NCBI GenBank assembly: GCA_902793125.1
Contig: CADBCC010000012.1
Coordinates: 6,159 to 46,305 of the forward strand
DNA length: 40,147 nt
Source of the DNA: an uncultured Ruminococcus sp.
Lineage (GTDB): Bacteria > Bacillota > Clostridia > Oscillospirales > Acutalibacteraceae
Direction: 5' to 3'
Shown: positions 32,790-40,147 of the stretch, one piece after another
Position numbering within the stretch: position 1 is the stretch's first letter
Layout: every line of letters starts with the position of its first letter
Program-made: the position numbers and the translations under genes
Notes under the pieces: generated by a model
What the model saw: only the letters and a program-made list of their open reading frames with translations
Database searches by the model: none
Told to the model about the DNA's origin: nothing

Positions 32790-34197
32790 TTTTACCCTCC
32801 GCGATTTTAAATTCGGCTTTTGTGAAGTCAAATTTAAGCGGAACATAAGTTGCAACCTGCTCGTCTACATAGCTTTGCATAAGCCACTTCTGTTCGTCCG
32901 ATTCCAAAATAATCTCGTTGTGCTCACCTTTAAAGATAACCGACTCTATGTAAACGTCGTCGATGTGACCTACGCCGTCGCCTGCAATTGAAAGCGCGCT
33001 CGGCGGAAGCGAGATTTCGAGTCTTGTACCTTCCTCAAAGTAACGGTTTTCAATTTCAAATTCACAGTCCTCAACCTTAACGGTGATTGTGTTATTCTCC
33101 TTGTCGGAAGAAATAACATCCGCGTAAAATGTGTTTTTCTCGGCTAAGAACATCTTGTTCATAATCTGGATATTAAAAGGAATAACTTTCATTCCGATAG
33201 TTGTGCCTACAGGCTCACATTTTGTTGAGTGGATTATCCATTCGCAGCCTTTGCACATTACAGTCATCTCGTAGTGAACGCCTTTAAAAACAACTTCGGT
33301 TACTTCTCCTTTAAGCTTCGCTTCTTCGGGTTTTACAACCTCAATATCCTCAGGACGTATTACAATATCAACCGGAGTGTTCTGACCGAAGCCTTTATCA
33401 ACGCATTCAAGTTCTTCGCCCAAAATTCTTACACGGCAGTCGTCGATCATAGTTCCGTTAATAATATTCGCTTCGCCGATAAAATCCGCTACAAAGGCGT
33501 TGACAGGTTCGTTGTATACGTCAGCTGGAGTTCCGATTTGTTCTATAACGCCGTTGTTCATTACTACAACGGTATCCGACATTGTAAGCGCTTCTTCCTG
33601 GTCATGTGTAACATATACAAAAGCGGTGTCTGTTTTTTGTTGAATCTGCTTAAGCTCCCACTGCATATTTTTTCTCAGCTTTAAGTCAAGCGCGCCGAGA
33701 GGTTCGTCCAAAAGCAGAACTTTAGGGTCGCAAACAAGCGCTCTCGCGATAGCTACGCGCTGCTGCTGACCTCCCGAAAGCTTTGAAACGCTTCTTTTTT
33801 CATAGCCTTTTAAGTCAACGATTGAAAGCATTTCTTTAACACGTTTTTTTATCTCATTCTTCGGAAGTTTTTTAATACGCATTCCGAACGCGATGTTTTC
33901 AAAAACATTAAGGTGGGGGAAAAGCGAGTATTTTTGAAAAACCGTATTTACATTACGCTTATACGGCGGAAGTCCGTTTATTTTTTTGCCCTCAAAATTA
34001 ACGGTACCCTCTTTGGGCTCTAAAAATCCGCCGATAATTCTCAGCGTTGTGGTTTTACCGCATCCGCTGGGCCCGAGGATTGTAAGAAACTCTTTATCCC
34101 TTATATCCAAATTGATATGATTAAGGATAACTTCGCCTTCGAACTCGACGAAAATATCCCTTAATGATACAATTATATCGTTTTTTGCTTCTGCCAT
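32779..34197 (-). CDS. potA: Spermidine/putrescine ABC ATPase PotA with extra C-terminal domain
   Basis: 472 aa, about 100 longer than typical PotA (350-380). The ATPase domain (1-245) has Walker [13 protein letters not shown]-loop [10 protein letters not shown], signature [16 protein letters not shown], Walker [13 protein letters not shown] and H-switch [11 protein letters not shown] first TOBE-type regulatory domain (about 265-350) has [13 protein letters not shown] second region (about 355-460; [20 protein letters not shown], then a beta-rich segment to [14 protein letters not shown]) looks like a duplicated TOBE/OB fold. It energises polyamine uptake. First gene of its operon, with a strong promoter upstream and CAGGAG before the ATG. 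Confidence 0.93.
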   Translation of the reverse strand: MAEAKNDIIVSLRDIFVEFEGEVILNHINLDIRDKEFLTILGPSGCGKTTTLRIIGGFLEPKEGTVNFEGKKINGLPPYKRNVNTVFQKYSLFPHLNVFENIAFGMRIKKLPKNEIKKRVKEMLSIVDLKGYEKRSVSKLSGGQQQRVAIARALVCDPKVLLLDEPLGALDLKLRKNMQWELKQIQQKTDTAFVYVTHDQEEALTMSDTVVVMNNGVIEQIGTPADVYNEPVNAFVADFIGEANIINGTMIDDCRVRILGEELECVDKGFGQNTPVDIVIRPEDIEVVKPEEAKLKGEVTEVVFKGVHYEMTVMCKGCEWIIHSTKCEPVGTTIGMKVIPFNIQIMNKMFLAEKNTFYADVISSDKENNTITVKVEDCEFEIENRYFEEGTRLEISLPPSALSIAGDGVGHIDDVYIESVIFKGEHNEIILESDEQKWLMQSYVDEQVATYVPLKFDFTKAEFKIAEGKNET

Positions 34198-34251
34198 CTA
34201 TATACTCCTGTAAAGGTAATTTATATTAATAGTATATTAACACCGCTGATT

Positions 34252-34280
34252 ATTATAATTTTTTTTAGCCTAAAAGTCAA
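34252..34280 (-). promoter_or_regulatory. Sigma-A promoter of potABCD
   Basis: Minus-strand TTGACT (34280-34275), 17-nt spacer, TATAAT (34257-34252). The leader is about 50 nt. Confidence 0.8.
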
Positions 34281-34383
34281 TAAAAAATGATTTGCTCGAG
34301 GCAGTTTGTATCATTTTAGCAAATTATACAAAATATCTTTTATTTATTGGTTGAAAAAAGATATATACAGATGTGATTATTTT

Positions 34384-34392
34384 TGGTATAAT
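34384..34392 (+). promoter_or_regulatory. Extended -10 promoter of the CBM26 amylase gene
   Basis: TGG followed by TATAAT (34387-34392) is an extended -10. No good -35 lies 17 nt upstream, which is common when an activator helps or the extended -10 compensates. Confidence 0.6.
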
Positions 34393-34403
34393 ATTTATGA
34401 TAA

Positions 34404-34430
34404 AACGTATACAGTAAAAAGTATAGCGTT
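34404..34430 (+). promoter_or_regulatory. Inverted repeat just downstream of the amylase promoter
   Basis: AACGTATAC (34404-34412) and GTATAGCGTT (34421-34430) form a 9-bp inverted repeat with one bulged base and an 8-nt A-rich centre. It covers the start of the transcript, ten bases before the RBS AGAAAGGAG. It could be a repressor operator (LacI-type sites have a central CG) or an RNA hairpin. The amylase on the other strand has no obvious copy. Confidence 0.45.
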
Positions 34431-34454
34431 AATTTTAGAAAGGAGTTTTGAAAT

Positions 34455-37001
34455 ATGAGAAAACTCAAAGGTATATTAAGCATATTTATGGTGCTTGCTT
34501 TACTTTGTACAACTTTTGCTTTTGCTATGTCAGCTCAGGCTGCCGATACAGCTAAAAGCAAAACAGAGCTTGAACCCAAGCTACAGGATGATATTTCCAA
34601 CGGCGTAATTTTACAAGCGCTTTGTTGGAGCTATTCAGCAATTGAAAAAAATATTCCGGCTATAGCGGCCGCGGGCTATTCGGCGGTACAGGTTTCTCCT
34701 GTTCAGCAGCCCAAGGACGTAAGTTCCTCAACAAACGTATCCGGACAGTGGTGGAAACTTTACCAGCCCGTTAGCTTATCGCTCGCGCAGGAGAGCTGGT
34801 CAGGTACACCCGCGCAGCTGAAATCGCTTTGTACTACAGCCCACAAGCATAACGTAAAAATTATCTGTGACGTAGTTACAAACCACCTCGGCGCTACAAG
34901 CGACAAATCTTTAAAAAATACACCGTGGTTAAAGCTTGCGGACGAAGTTAAGACTTACGAATCCACTTTATGGAACGGCAACGGAGCTGTTGAAAACAAC
35001 CCCTATTTCCATAATCCTTCAGGTCAGGCTAATGACAGCAACGCAAACTCCGTAACTCAGCTTGTTTCCTCTATGTGCCCCGACCTTAACACAGGTAATA
35101 CAACTGTCCAGAATAAAGTAATCAGCTTGCTTAAACAGTGTATCGACGCCGGTGCGGACGGCTTCCGTTTCGACGCGGCTAAGCATATTGAGACACCTTC
35201 CGACTCAGGTATCTCACCCAATAATTACTGGACAAACGTAATCAGCGGAGCTAATTCCTACGCTCAGGGCAAGGGCAAGACATTGTTCTACTACGGCGAG
35301 GTTCTTAATACTCCCGGCGGCGGAAGAAATATTTCGGGTTATACAAGCCTCAACGGAGGTAAGTACCGTGTTACCAATAACAAATTCGGTAACGGAATCC
35401 GTAAAGCTATTGTAAACAAAAACGCTTCAGGAGCGGCTACAACAACGTATCCCTCCGAGTTAGGCGGAGCTAAAAACGCTGTAATATGGGCTGAGTCTCA
35501 TGATACATATTTGAATACCGATGACAGTGATTACTCCGCAGGAGTTTCTAACGAAAACATCTTAAAGGCATGGGCTATGGTAGCTTCCCGTAAAGACGCC
35601 ACACCTCTGTTCTTTGCCCGTACAAACGAAATGAGAATGGGCGAGGCTGCTGTAAATACTTCTTACAAGAGCGTTGCGACTGCTGAAATTAACAAGTTCC
35701 ACAACAACTTTGTAGGTCAGTCCGAAAAAGTCGGCACAAGCGGCAACTACGCTTATGTAGCAAGAGGTACTTCCGGCGTTGTTATCGTTAATGTTAATGG
35801 CACATCAGGAAACGCTTCCGTAAGCGGTACAGGTCTTGCGAACGGCGAATATAAAGATATGATTACCGGCGGAAAGTTTACTGTATCAGGCGGTACTGTA
35901 AGCGGTAATATCGGTTCAACAGGTATTGCTGTTGTAGTTCAGAGCTCAGCAACTCCTATGGCTTTCGCCGATCAGGAATCAAAAACATTCCAGAGCGATA
36001 CAATTACAATCGGTCTTTCGCTCTCCAACGCTACAAGCGGTACATACCAGCTTGACAACTATACTCCCGTTAAATTCACAGGTTCGCCTAAAATAAGAAT
36101 CGGTTCCGATTATAAAGCGGGCGATACAATTAAGTTAACTCTTACAGCAACCGACGGCTCTTCAACAACTTCCAATGTTTACGAGTATACGAAAGCCGAA
36201 GCGGCTTCATCGGGTGTATATATTATATTCCCCGCGTCGGTTATCAAACAGAATAACTGGAAAACTCCTGTATTCGCTTATATCTATGACGAAACAACAG
36301 GAAACGGTAAACAGGTAGGCGGTAAGGTATACATGAATGCCGCTTGGCCCGGTGAGGAACTCGAGTATGACTCAAAGTTAGACGCCTATTATCTCGAAGT
36401 TAACAGCAAAGAATGCCGCGCCGAGACGGTTATTAAGTATCAGAACAACGTTGCCGAGACTTCAAGCGGAGTAAGATCCGACTTCAATCTCGCGACTTCC
36501 GCGAATACCCGTGTAATTCTCAGCGATTCCACACAAACTACCGAAGGCGGAAAACAGTATCCGCTGCGAGGAGCTAAGAAACCGATTACTTTAGCGGGTA
36601 AAACTCATAAACTTACCGCGCTTACCGAATCGGGTTGGCAGGTTTCTTCTGAGATTCCCGGTCAGTCCACTACTCCCATTGCGGCTACAGAAGTTACAAA
36701 GGGCAATGTTGTACAGCCGACAACCGAAGCTCCAACTTCAGCGCCTCCTGTATCCGGCGGACTTTACGGCGACGTTAACGGAGATAAAGCCGTTACAATT
36801 AAGGACGCGACATTAATCCAGAAACATTCCGCTTTAATTGAATCGATTGACGAAGCGCGCAGAACTCTGGGCGATGTAAATAACGACAAGAGTATTAATG
36901 TTAAGGACGCTACAGCAGTCCAGAAATATTTAGCTCAGCTGAGCGGTTCGTATAACGTAGGTAAAAACTACGACGGAGCTAATAACTCAAATAAATATTG
37001 A
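34455..37001 (+). CDS. Secreted GH13 alpha-amylase with CBM26-like domain and dockerin
   Basis: 848 aa. Signal peptide 1-29; GH13 catalytic domain about 48-430 with AmyE-type (GH13_28) motifs. Region I is DVVTNH, nucleophile Asp240 lies in DGFRFDAAKHIE, acid/base Glu282 in YYGEVLN, and His349-Asp350 in WAESHDTY. A beta C-domain follows to about 505, then an Ig-like linker module (about 510-580). A starch-binding CBM26-like domain (about 583-690) contains FAYIYDETTGNGKQVGG and AAWPGEEL. A Thr/Pro linker leads to a type I dockerin (about 770-832) with two Ca2+ loops, DVNGDKAVTIKDATLIQKH and DVNNDKSINVKDATAVQKY. It breaks internal alpha-1,4 bonds in starch outside the cell and should plug into a cohesin scaffold. 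All catalytic residues are present. Confidence 0.93.
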   Translation: MRKLKGILSIFMVLALLCTTFAFAMSAQAADTAKSKTELEPKLQDDISNGVILQALCWSYSAIEKNIPAIAAAGYSAVQVSPVQQPKDVSSSTNVSGQWWKLYQPVSLSLAQESWSGTPAQLKSLCTTAHKHNVKIICDVVTNHLGATSDKSLKNTPWLKLADEVKTYESTLWNGNGAVENNPYFHNPSGQANDSNANSVTQLVSSMCPDLNTGNTTVQNKVISLLKQCIDAGADGFRFDAAKHIETPSDSGISPNNYWTNVISGANSYAQGKGKTLFYYGEVLNTPGGGRNISGYTSLNGGKYRVTNNKFGNGIRKAIVNKNASGAATTTYPSELGGAKNAVIWAESHDTYLNTDDSDYSAGVSNENILKAWAMVASRKDATPLFFARTNEMRMGEAAVNTSYKSVATAEINKFHNNFVGQSEKVGTSGNYAYVARGTSGVVIVNVNGTSGNASVSGTGLANGEYKDMITGGKFTVSGGTVSGNIGSTGIAVVVQSSATPMAFADQESKTFQSDTITIGLSLSNATSGTYQLDNYTPVKFTGSPKIRIGSDYKAGDTIKLTLTATDGSSTTSNVYEYTKAEAASSGVYIIFPASVIKQNNWKTPVFAYIYDETTGNGKQVGGKVYMNAAWPGEELEYDSKLDAYYLEVNSKECRAETVIKYQNNVAETSSGVRSDFNLATSANTRVILSDSTQTTEGGKQYPLRGAKKPITLAGKTHKLTALTESGWQVSSEIPGQSTTPIAATEVTKGNVVQPTTEAPTSAPPVSGGLYGDVNGDKAVTIKDATLIQKHSALIESIDEARRTLGDVNNDKSINVKDATAVQKYLAQLSGSYNVGKNYDGANNSNKY

Positions 37002-37036
37002 CGCTCAGTCTAATCAAACCAATATAAAATTATTCG

Positions 37037-37065
37037 AGGCCGGTTCTTTTGAACCGGCCTTTTGT
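37037..37065 (+). terminator. Terminator of the CBM26 amylase gene
   Basis: A perfect 10-bp stem (37037-37046 with 37051-37060), loop TTTT, then a T tract. Confidence 0.9.
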
Positions 37066-37146
37066 ATATCGGATTGAATAATGCGCTTGTTAATATTTTA
37101 TATAAAATCCGAATTACTTCTCTATATATAAATGAATAAATAAAAA

Positions 37147-37173
37147 ACCTCTGTCCATAATAACGGCAGAGGT
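37147..37173 (+). promoter_or_regulatory. Hairpin that covers the RBS of the M23 gene
   Basis: ACCTCTG (37147-37153) pairs with CAGAGGT (37167-37173), extended by one G-U and one C-G pair. The 3' arm is the ribosome binding site itself (GAGGTGA), 6-7 nt before the TTG start. Translation should be low unless the hairpin is opened. Confidence 0.55.
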
Positions 37174-37179
37174 GATTTT

Positions 37180-37914
37180 TTGAGATACAGCGAAAAGAAA
37201 AGAAGAAGTAAAAAGGAAAGAATCGGTTTTTATACCGCTCTTTCTATTTGTATTGTTGCCGTCGGAATGGCAGCGTATTCTACCTATACGAGTCTGTCGG
37301 GAGTTTTCGGAGATAACGAGAACGAATCGTCTTTAGCGGTGAATAATATTGTAACAGGCGTAGCGCAAACCGAAAAGGAAACAGTGCCTGTAACAGAAAC
37401 AAAAGAAAAGCCAACCGAAACCGAGGCTAAAAGCACAGAAACCGAATTTATCGAAACCGTACCGCCGCAAACAAAAACAGCTCTGCAAACTATGACAGCG
37501 GTAAAAACAAGTCTTTCTTATCCGCTTGATAAACGAAAAGTAATTAAAGAATACAGCGAGGAAAGTGTTTACAATAAAACGCTGAATCAGTGGCAGGCTC
37601 ATACGGGCGTTGATTTCGCCTGCGAGAAAGGCGATAATGTTTATTCGATGGGGGACGGCGAGGTAAAAAGGATATATAATGATGACATGCTCGGAAAAAC
37701 AATAGTAGTTGAATCGTCGGATTATACCGCCTATTACAGCGGATTCTCAGGCAACGTTAAAGTTGAAAAGGGAAGTATGGTAAAAGAGGGAGATGTACTC
37801 GGTACAGCAGGAACGGTTCCGTGTGAGGATTTAGAAGAAAGCCATATCCATATCTCGGTTAAAGTTGACGGTCAGTTTACGGATGTTTTATCTCTGATTA
37901 ATAACGATGAATAG
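37180..37914 (+). CDS. SpoIIQ-like M23 family peptidase
   Basis: 244 aa. A basic N-terminus (RYSEKKRRSKKERIG) is followed by one membrane helix (about 17-37), a Thr/Glu/Pro/Lys-rich stalk (about 60-115) and a C-terminal M23 domain. M23 zinc-site residues are present: HTGVDFAC (His and Asp of HxxxD) near 145 and HIHISV (HxH) near 228. Size, topology and lack of LysM repeats match SpoIIQ, the forespore membrane partner of SpoIIIAH in the engulfment channel; clostridial SpoIIQ keeps zinc-site residues, as here. A general septal M23 hydrolase is the alternative. The start is TTG (37180) after GAGGTGATTTT, with no in-frame ATG. It sits alone between two amylases. Confidence 0.75.
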   Translation: MRYSEKKRRSKKERIGFYTALSICIVAVGMAAYSTYTSLSGVFGDNENESSLAVNNIVTGVAQTEKETVPVTETKEKPTETEAKSTETEFIETVPPQTKTALQTMTAVKTSLSYPLDKRKVIKEYSEESVYNKTLNQWQAHTGVDFACEKGDNVYSMGDGEVKRIYNDDMLGKTIVVESSDYTAYYSGFSGNVKVEKGSMVKEGDVLGTAGTVPCEDLEESHIHISVKVDGQFTDVLSLINNDE

Positions 37915-37965
37915 CTTATAACATCTAAAAAAGCCCTCGTTACGTTTTAGGGGCAATACAAATTT

Positions 37966-38063
37966 TTATGTGATAGAGATTTATTGGCGTGTTAAAATAA
38001 CAACCCCGAAATTAGCGGTAGTTGACATTTTTGCAGAAAGCCTGAAATTTACTATCACAAAAT
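37966..38063. repeat. Imperfect inverted repeat flanking an empty 60-bp core
   Basis: AATTTTTATGTGATAGAGATTT near 37961-37982 (core TGTGATAG) faces its near reverse complement AAATTTACTATCACAAAATT near 38045-38064 (core CTATCACA). Inside are TGTTAAAATAACA and a TTGACA, but no ORF. It looks like a degenerate small mobile element or a regulatory remnant. Confidence 0.4.
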
Positions 38064-38064
38064 T

Positions 38065-38094
38065 ACCGGCTCAAAACTTTGGTTTTGAGCCGGT
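38065..38094 (-). terminator. Terminator of the second amylase gene
   Basis: A perfect 13-bp stem ACCGGCTCAAAAC/GTTTTGAGCCGGT (38065-38077 with 38082-38094), loop TTTG. The minus-strand continuation TAATTTTGTG is T-rich. Confidence 0.85.
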
Positions 38095-38119
38095 GAATAC
38101 TTTATCAATATTTTAAATG

Positions 38120-39973
38120 CTAATTAACTTGAATTCCCGCAACGATGTATTGTATTCGCGTAGCGTCTTTTATACTTACGCTCTTGTCATCGTTTACATC
38201 AGCTAACTTAAGCTGCTCGTCATCAAGATTTACTAAGAGTACAAGATATTTCTGAATCATTGTAGCGTCCTTGATATTTACAGCCTCGTTTCTGTCAACG
38301 TCGCCGATTTCATATTTAGAACCTTCTGTAGTCGGTTCAACAGTAGTGGGTTCAACTGTTGTGGGAGCTACTGTTGTAGGAGGCTCTGTGGGAGGATTTG
38401 TCGGTTCCATAGATTCGGGATAGATTACAGCGATACCTGTGCCGCCTATAGAGCCGGATATTTTGCCGCTGCTTACTGTGAAGGAGCCGCCGCCTACAGC
38501 GTCTTTATATGTGCCGTTAGGAACTTTTTTCTTCTGTAATGTAATATTAACGCTCTTTGTTGTGCCCTGCATATTAACGAGGAGAACACCGCCGTTGCTT
38601 TCGTTTGTTCCTCTTTCAATTACGGTTACGCCGTTTGAATTGCTAATATATTCGCCTTTATCGGCGTAGATGTTGTTTAATTTGTTGATTCCCGCTACAG
38701 CCTTGGATGTTGCCCAGTCTGTTTCTTTAGCGTCACCCATCTTAATGCTCTTAAGACCGTTTTTCAATGATGCTTTGTTACTTACTACTGTAGTTGTCGG
38801 GCGGGCAAAGTACATTGAAGTGATGCCGTCACGTCCCGCTGTAATTGCCCAAAGCTTATTTCTCTTTTCTAAGGTGAATCCGCTTGTGTTAGCGTCCATA
38901 TATGTATCATGAGATTCATCCCAAATAACAGCCTGAGCTTTTGTAGCTCCGGACATTTGTATGTTCTGAGGAATAGCCGCGTTTCTATTATTTATAGCGT
39001 CGGAAAGCTGCCAGAACAAACTTGAATCGGTTACTTTCATAAGGCTGCAATATGTGCTCCAGGGACGTCCGACACCACAAGTGTTAAGGATTTCGCCGTA
39101 AGCTAATAAATCCTTTTTATATGTATTTTTAGCGTAAGTTTTAACCTTGTTTAAAGTGTTTGTCCAGAAACTGGATTTGAGTGAGTCAATATCGGTCGGA
39201 GTTTCAATATGTTTAGCAGCGTCAAAACGGAAACCGTCGATTCCCGCATCTACTAATTCCTCGAGATAATCGTAGATAGCTTTCTGAACTCTGCTGTCTT
39301 CTGTCTTGAGGTCGGGGAGACGTGAAGTACAGTTTCTTGTAAGGTCATAAGTACTGTCGTATCTGCTGTATTTGGAAGCGTCTTCTAAATACTGCATGTT
39401 TTTCCACGGTGAATGGAAAAGCTTATTTTTTACGATTTCTTCCTCAAATTCAGCGGCTTTGGGAGTAAGGTGATCCATCGGATTTGTTGAGGTTATTGAG
39501 GATTCATTGTTGCATGTACCCATATGGTTGATAACCGCGTCGGCGATTACGCGAACACCGTACTTATGAGCTTCTTCTACCATATCGATAAGCTCTTCTT
39601 TTGTACCGAGAGCGTTGTCTGTGCTTTCGTTAATCTGGAAGCCCGCGGGCTGATAGAACATCCACCAACCGTTTGTTTTCTCGCCTGTAACCTTATGACC
39701 TACAGTGCCTTCTTTGATTTCGTTGGGAGGCGAAATCTGTACAACCGAGAATCCCTGCTCAGCGATTTTCGGTATTTTATTCTTTAAGTTCGTGTAGCTC
39801 CAGTTCCAGCACTGGAGAATAGTAGCGTTGTCATTCGAGTTAGTGATTCCGTTGACTAAAGTACCTGCTTCGTGTTTTTCTGTTGTTGCAGCTGACGCTG
39901 TGTACTGTAACGCGATAAAGCATGTAGACAGTATACAGAGAGAAACTACAACGGCGATAATTCGTTTTTTCAT
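38120..39973 (-). CDS. Secreted GH13 alpha-amylase with dockerin
   Basis: 617 aa. Signal peptide 1-28 (ending TASAATT). GH13 domain about 48-440 of the AmyE type (GH13_28): region I DAVINH, nucleophile Asp251 in DGFRFDAAKHIE, acid/base Glu294 in AYGEILN, His355-Asp356 in WDESHDTYMD. The C-terminal beta domain ends GIAVIYPES near 515. A Thr/Pro linker with TTVEP repeats follows, then a type I dockerin (about 556-617; DVDRNEAVNIKDATMIQKY and DVNDDKSVSIKDATRIQYI). Unlike the amylase at 34455 it has no starch-binding module. It hydrolyses starch extracellularly and should bind the same cohesins as its neighbour because the IKDATxIQ helix residues match. GGAGG lies before the ATG. Confidence 0.93.
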   Translation of the reverse strand: MKKRIIAVVVSLCILSTCFIALQYTASAATTEKHEAGTLVNGITNSNDNATILQCWNWSYTNLKNKIPKIAEQGFSVVQISPPNEIKEGTVGHKVTGEKTNGWWMFYQPAGFQINESTDNALGTKEELIDMVEEAHKYGVRVIADAVINHMGTCNNESSITSTNPMDHLTPKAAEFEEEIVKNKLFHSPWKNMQYLEDASKYSRYDSTYDLTRNCTSRLPDLKTEDSRVQKAIYDYLEELVDAGIDGFRFDAAKHIETPTDIDSLKSSFWTNTLNKVKTYAKNTYKKDLLAYGEILNTCGVGRPWSTYCSLMKVTDSSLFWQLSDAINNRNAAIPQNIQMSGATKAQAVIWDESHDTYMDANTSGFTLEKRNKLWAITAGRDGITSMYFARPTTTVVSNKASLKNGLKSIKMGDAKETDWATSKAVAGINKLNNIYADKGEYISNSNGVTVIERGTNESNGGVLLVNMQGTTKSVNITLQKKKVPNGTYKDAVGGGSFTVSSGKISGSIGGTGIAVIYPESMEPTNPPTEPPTTVAPTTVEPTTVEPTTEGSKYEIGDVDRNEAVNIKDATMIQKYLVLLVNLDDEQLKLADVNDDKSVSIKDATRIQYIVAGIQVN

Positions 39974-40031
39974 AAGATATCCTCCTGTTATTAACTTCTA
40001 ACAAGGTATAATAACCTTTTTATCACATACT

Positions 40032-40060
40032 ATAATAAAATATTTTTGAAAAAAATGCAA
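40032..40060 (-). promoter_or_regulatory. Sigma-A promoter of the second amylase gene
   Basis: Minus-strand TTGCAT (40060-40055), 17-nt spacer, TATTAT (40037-40032). The leader (about 50 nt) contains AAGGT/ACCTT, a short hairpin before the RBS. Confidence 0.6.
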
Positions 40061-40147
40061 TTCGTGTTTTGTACAAAATTTTACTATAATATATGTATAT
40101 AATGCTATTATATAATTGCATATTAGAAAAAAGAGTTTCCTTATCAT

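Noticed and set aside
38439-38912. Plus-strand reading frames opposite the second amylase, and similar antisense frames across alaS, recD2, rmuC and potA
   Set aside because: They mirror strong coding sequences on the opposite strand, lack RBS and known domains, and are shadow frames.
1-40147. CRISPR arrays, tRNA or rRNA genes, insertion sequences, prophage
   Set aside because: None seen by eye: no regular repeat-spacer pattern, no tRNA T-arm with matching acceptor, no transposase or integrase motifs. A software scan could still find something faint.

Overview
The window looks like a chromosome segment of a low-to-moderate G+C, anaerobic, spore-capable gut Firmicute of the Ruminococcus type. 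The main support is two secreted GH13 alpha-amylases that each end in a type I dockerin, the arrangement of the Ruminococcus bromii starch-degrading 'amylosome'. Supporting evidence: BspA-type leucine-rich repeat and Lys-rich Ig-like surface proteins, a SpoIIQ-like M23 protein, ThyX-based dTMP synthesis, and many sigma-A-type promoters with exact 17-nt spacers. The species assignment is inference. I saw no tRNA, rRNA, CRISPR array, transposase or prophage gene.

Layout. 1-3005 (minus): 5' end of an MreB-like gene, comF, recD2. 3124-5950: F420-0:glutamate ligase-like gene, a small membrane protein, a DUF1540 Cys protein, a CpXC zinc protein and a coiled-coil protein, with hairpin terminators between several of them. 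5951-8911: a leader region, a secreted C39-like cysteine peptidase, and a convergent BspA-type LRR surface protein. 9099-10875 (minus): Na+-dependent NSS transporter and a 36-aa Cys/Gly membrane miniprotein. 10954-16463: two divergent giant membrane proteins, one GT-C-like and one YfhO, with back-to-back promoters.

16578-26343 (plus) is a housekeeping run. thyX-tmk-DUF2156-GNAT overlap or nearly abut and form one operon. DJ-1, 5-formyl-THF cyclo-ligase, mltG and a U32 peptidase follow, then alaS. The DJ-1 unit and alaS are each preceded by the same unidentified leader element (about 19755-19838 and 23607-23685): four conserved blocks, two of the three spacers identical in length, the third variable. 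I rate this the most novel signal here.

26398-30098: rmuC and a divergent secreted protein with four beta-rich repeats, Thr/Pro linkers and a Lys-rich end. 30143-34197 (minus): a complete spermidine/putrescine ABC operon potABCD, whose PotA carries an extra C-terminal domain. 34455-39973: dockerin amylase with a CBM26-like domain (plus), SpoIIQ-like M23 protein (plus), second dockerin amylase (minus). The amylases are exported and probably docked by their dockerins to cohesin scaffolds encoded elsewhere.
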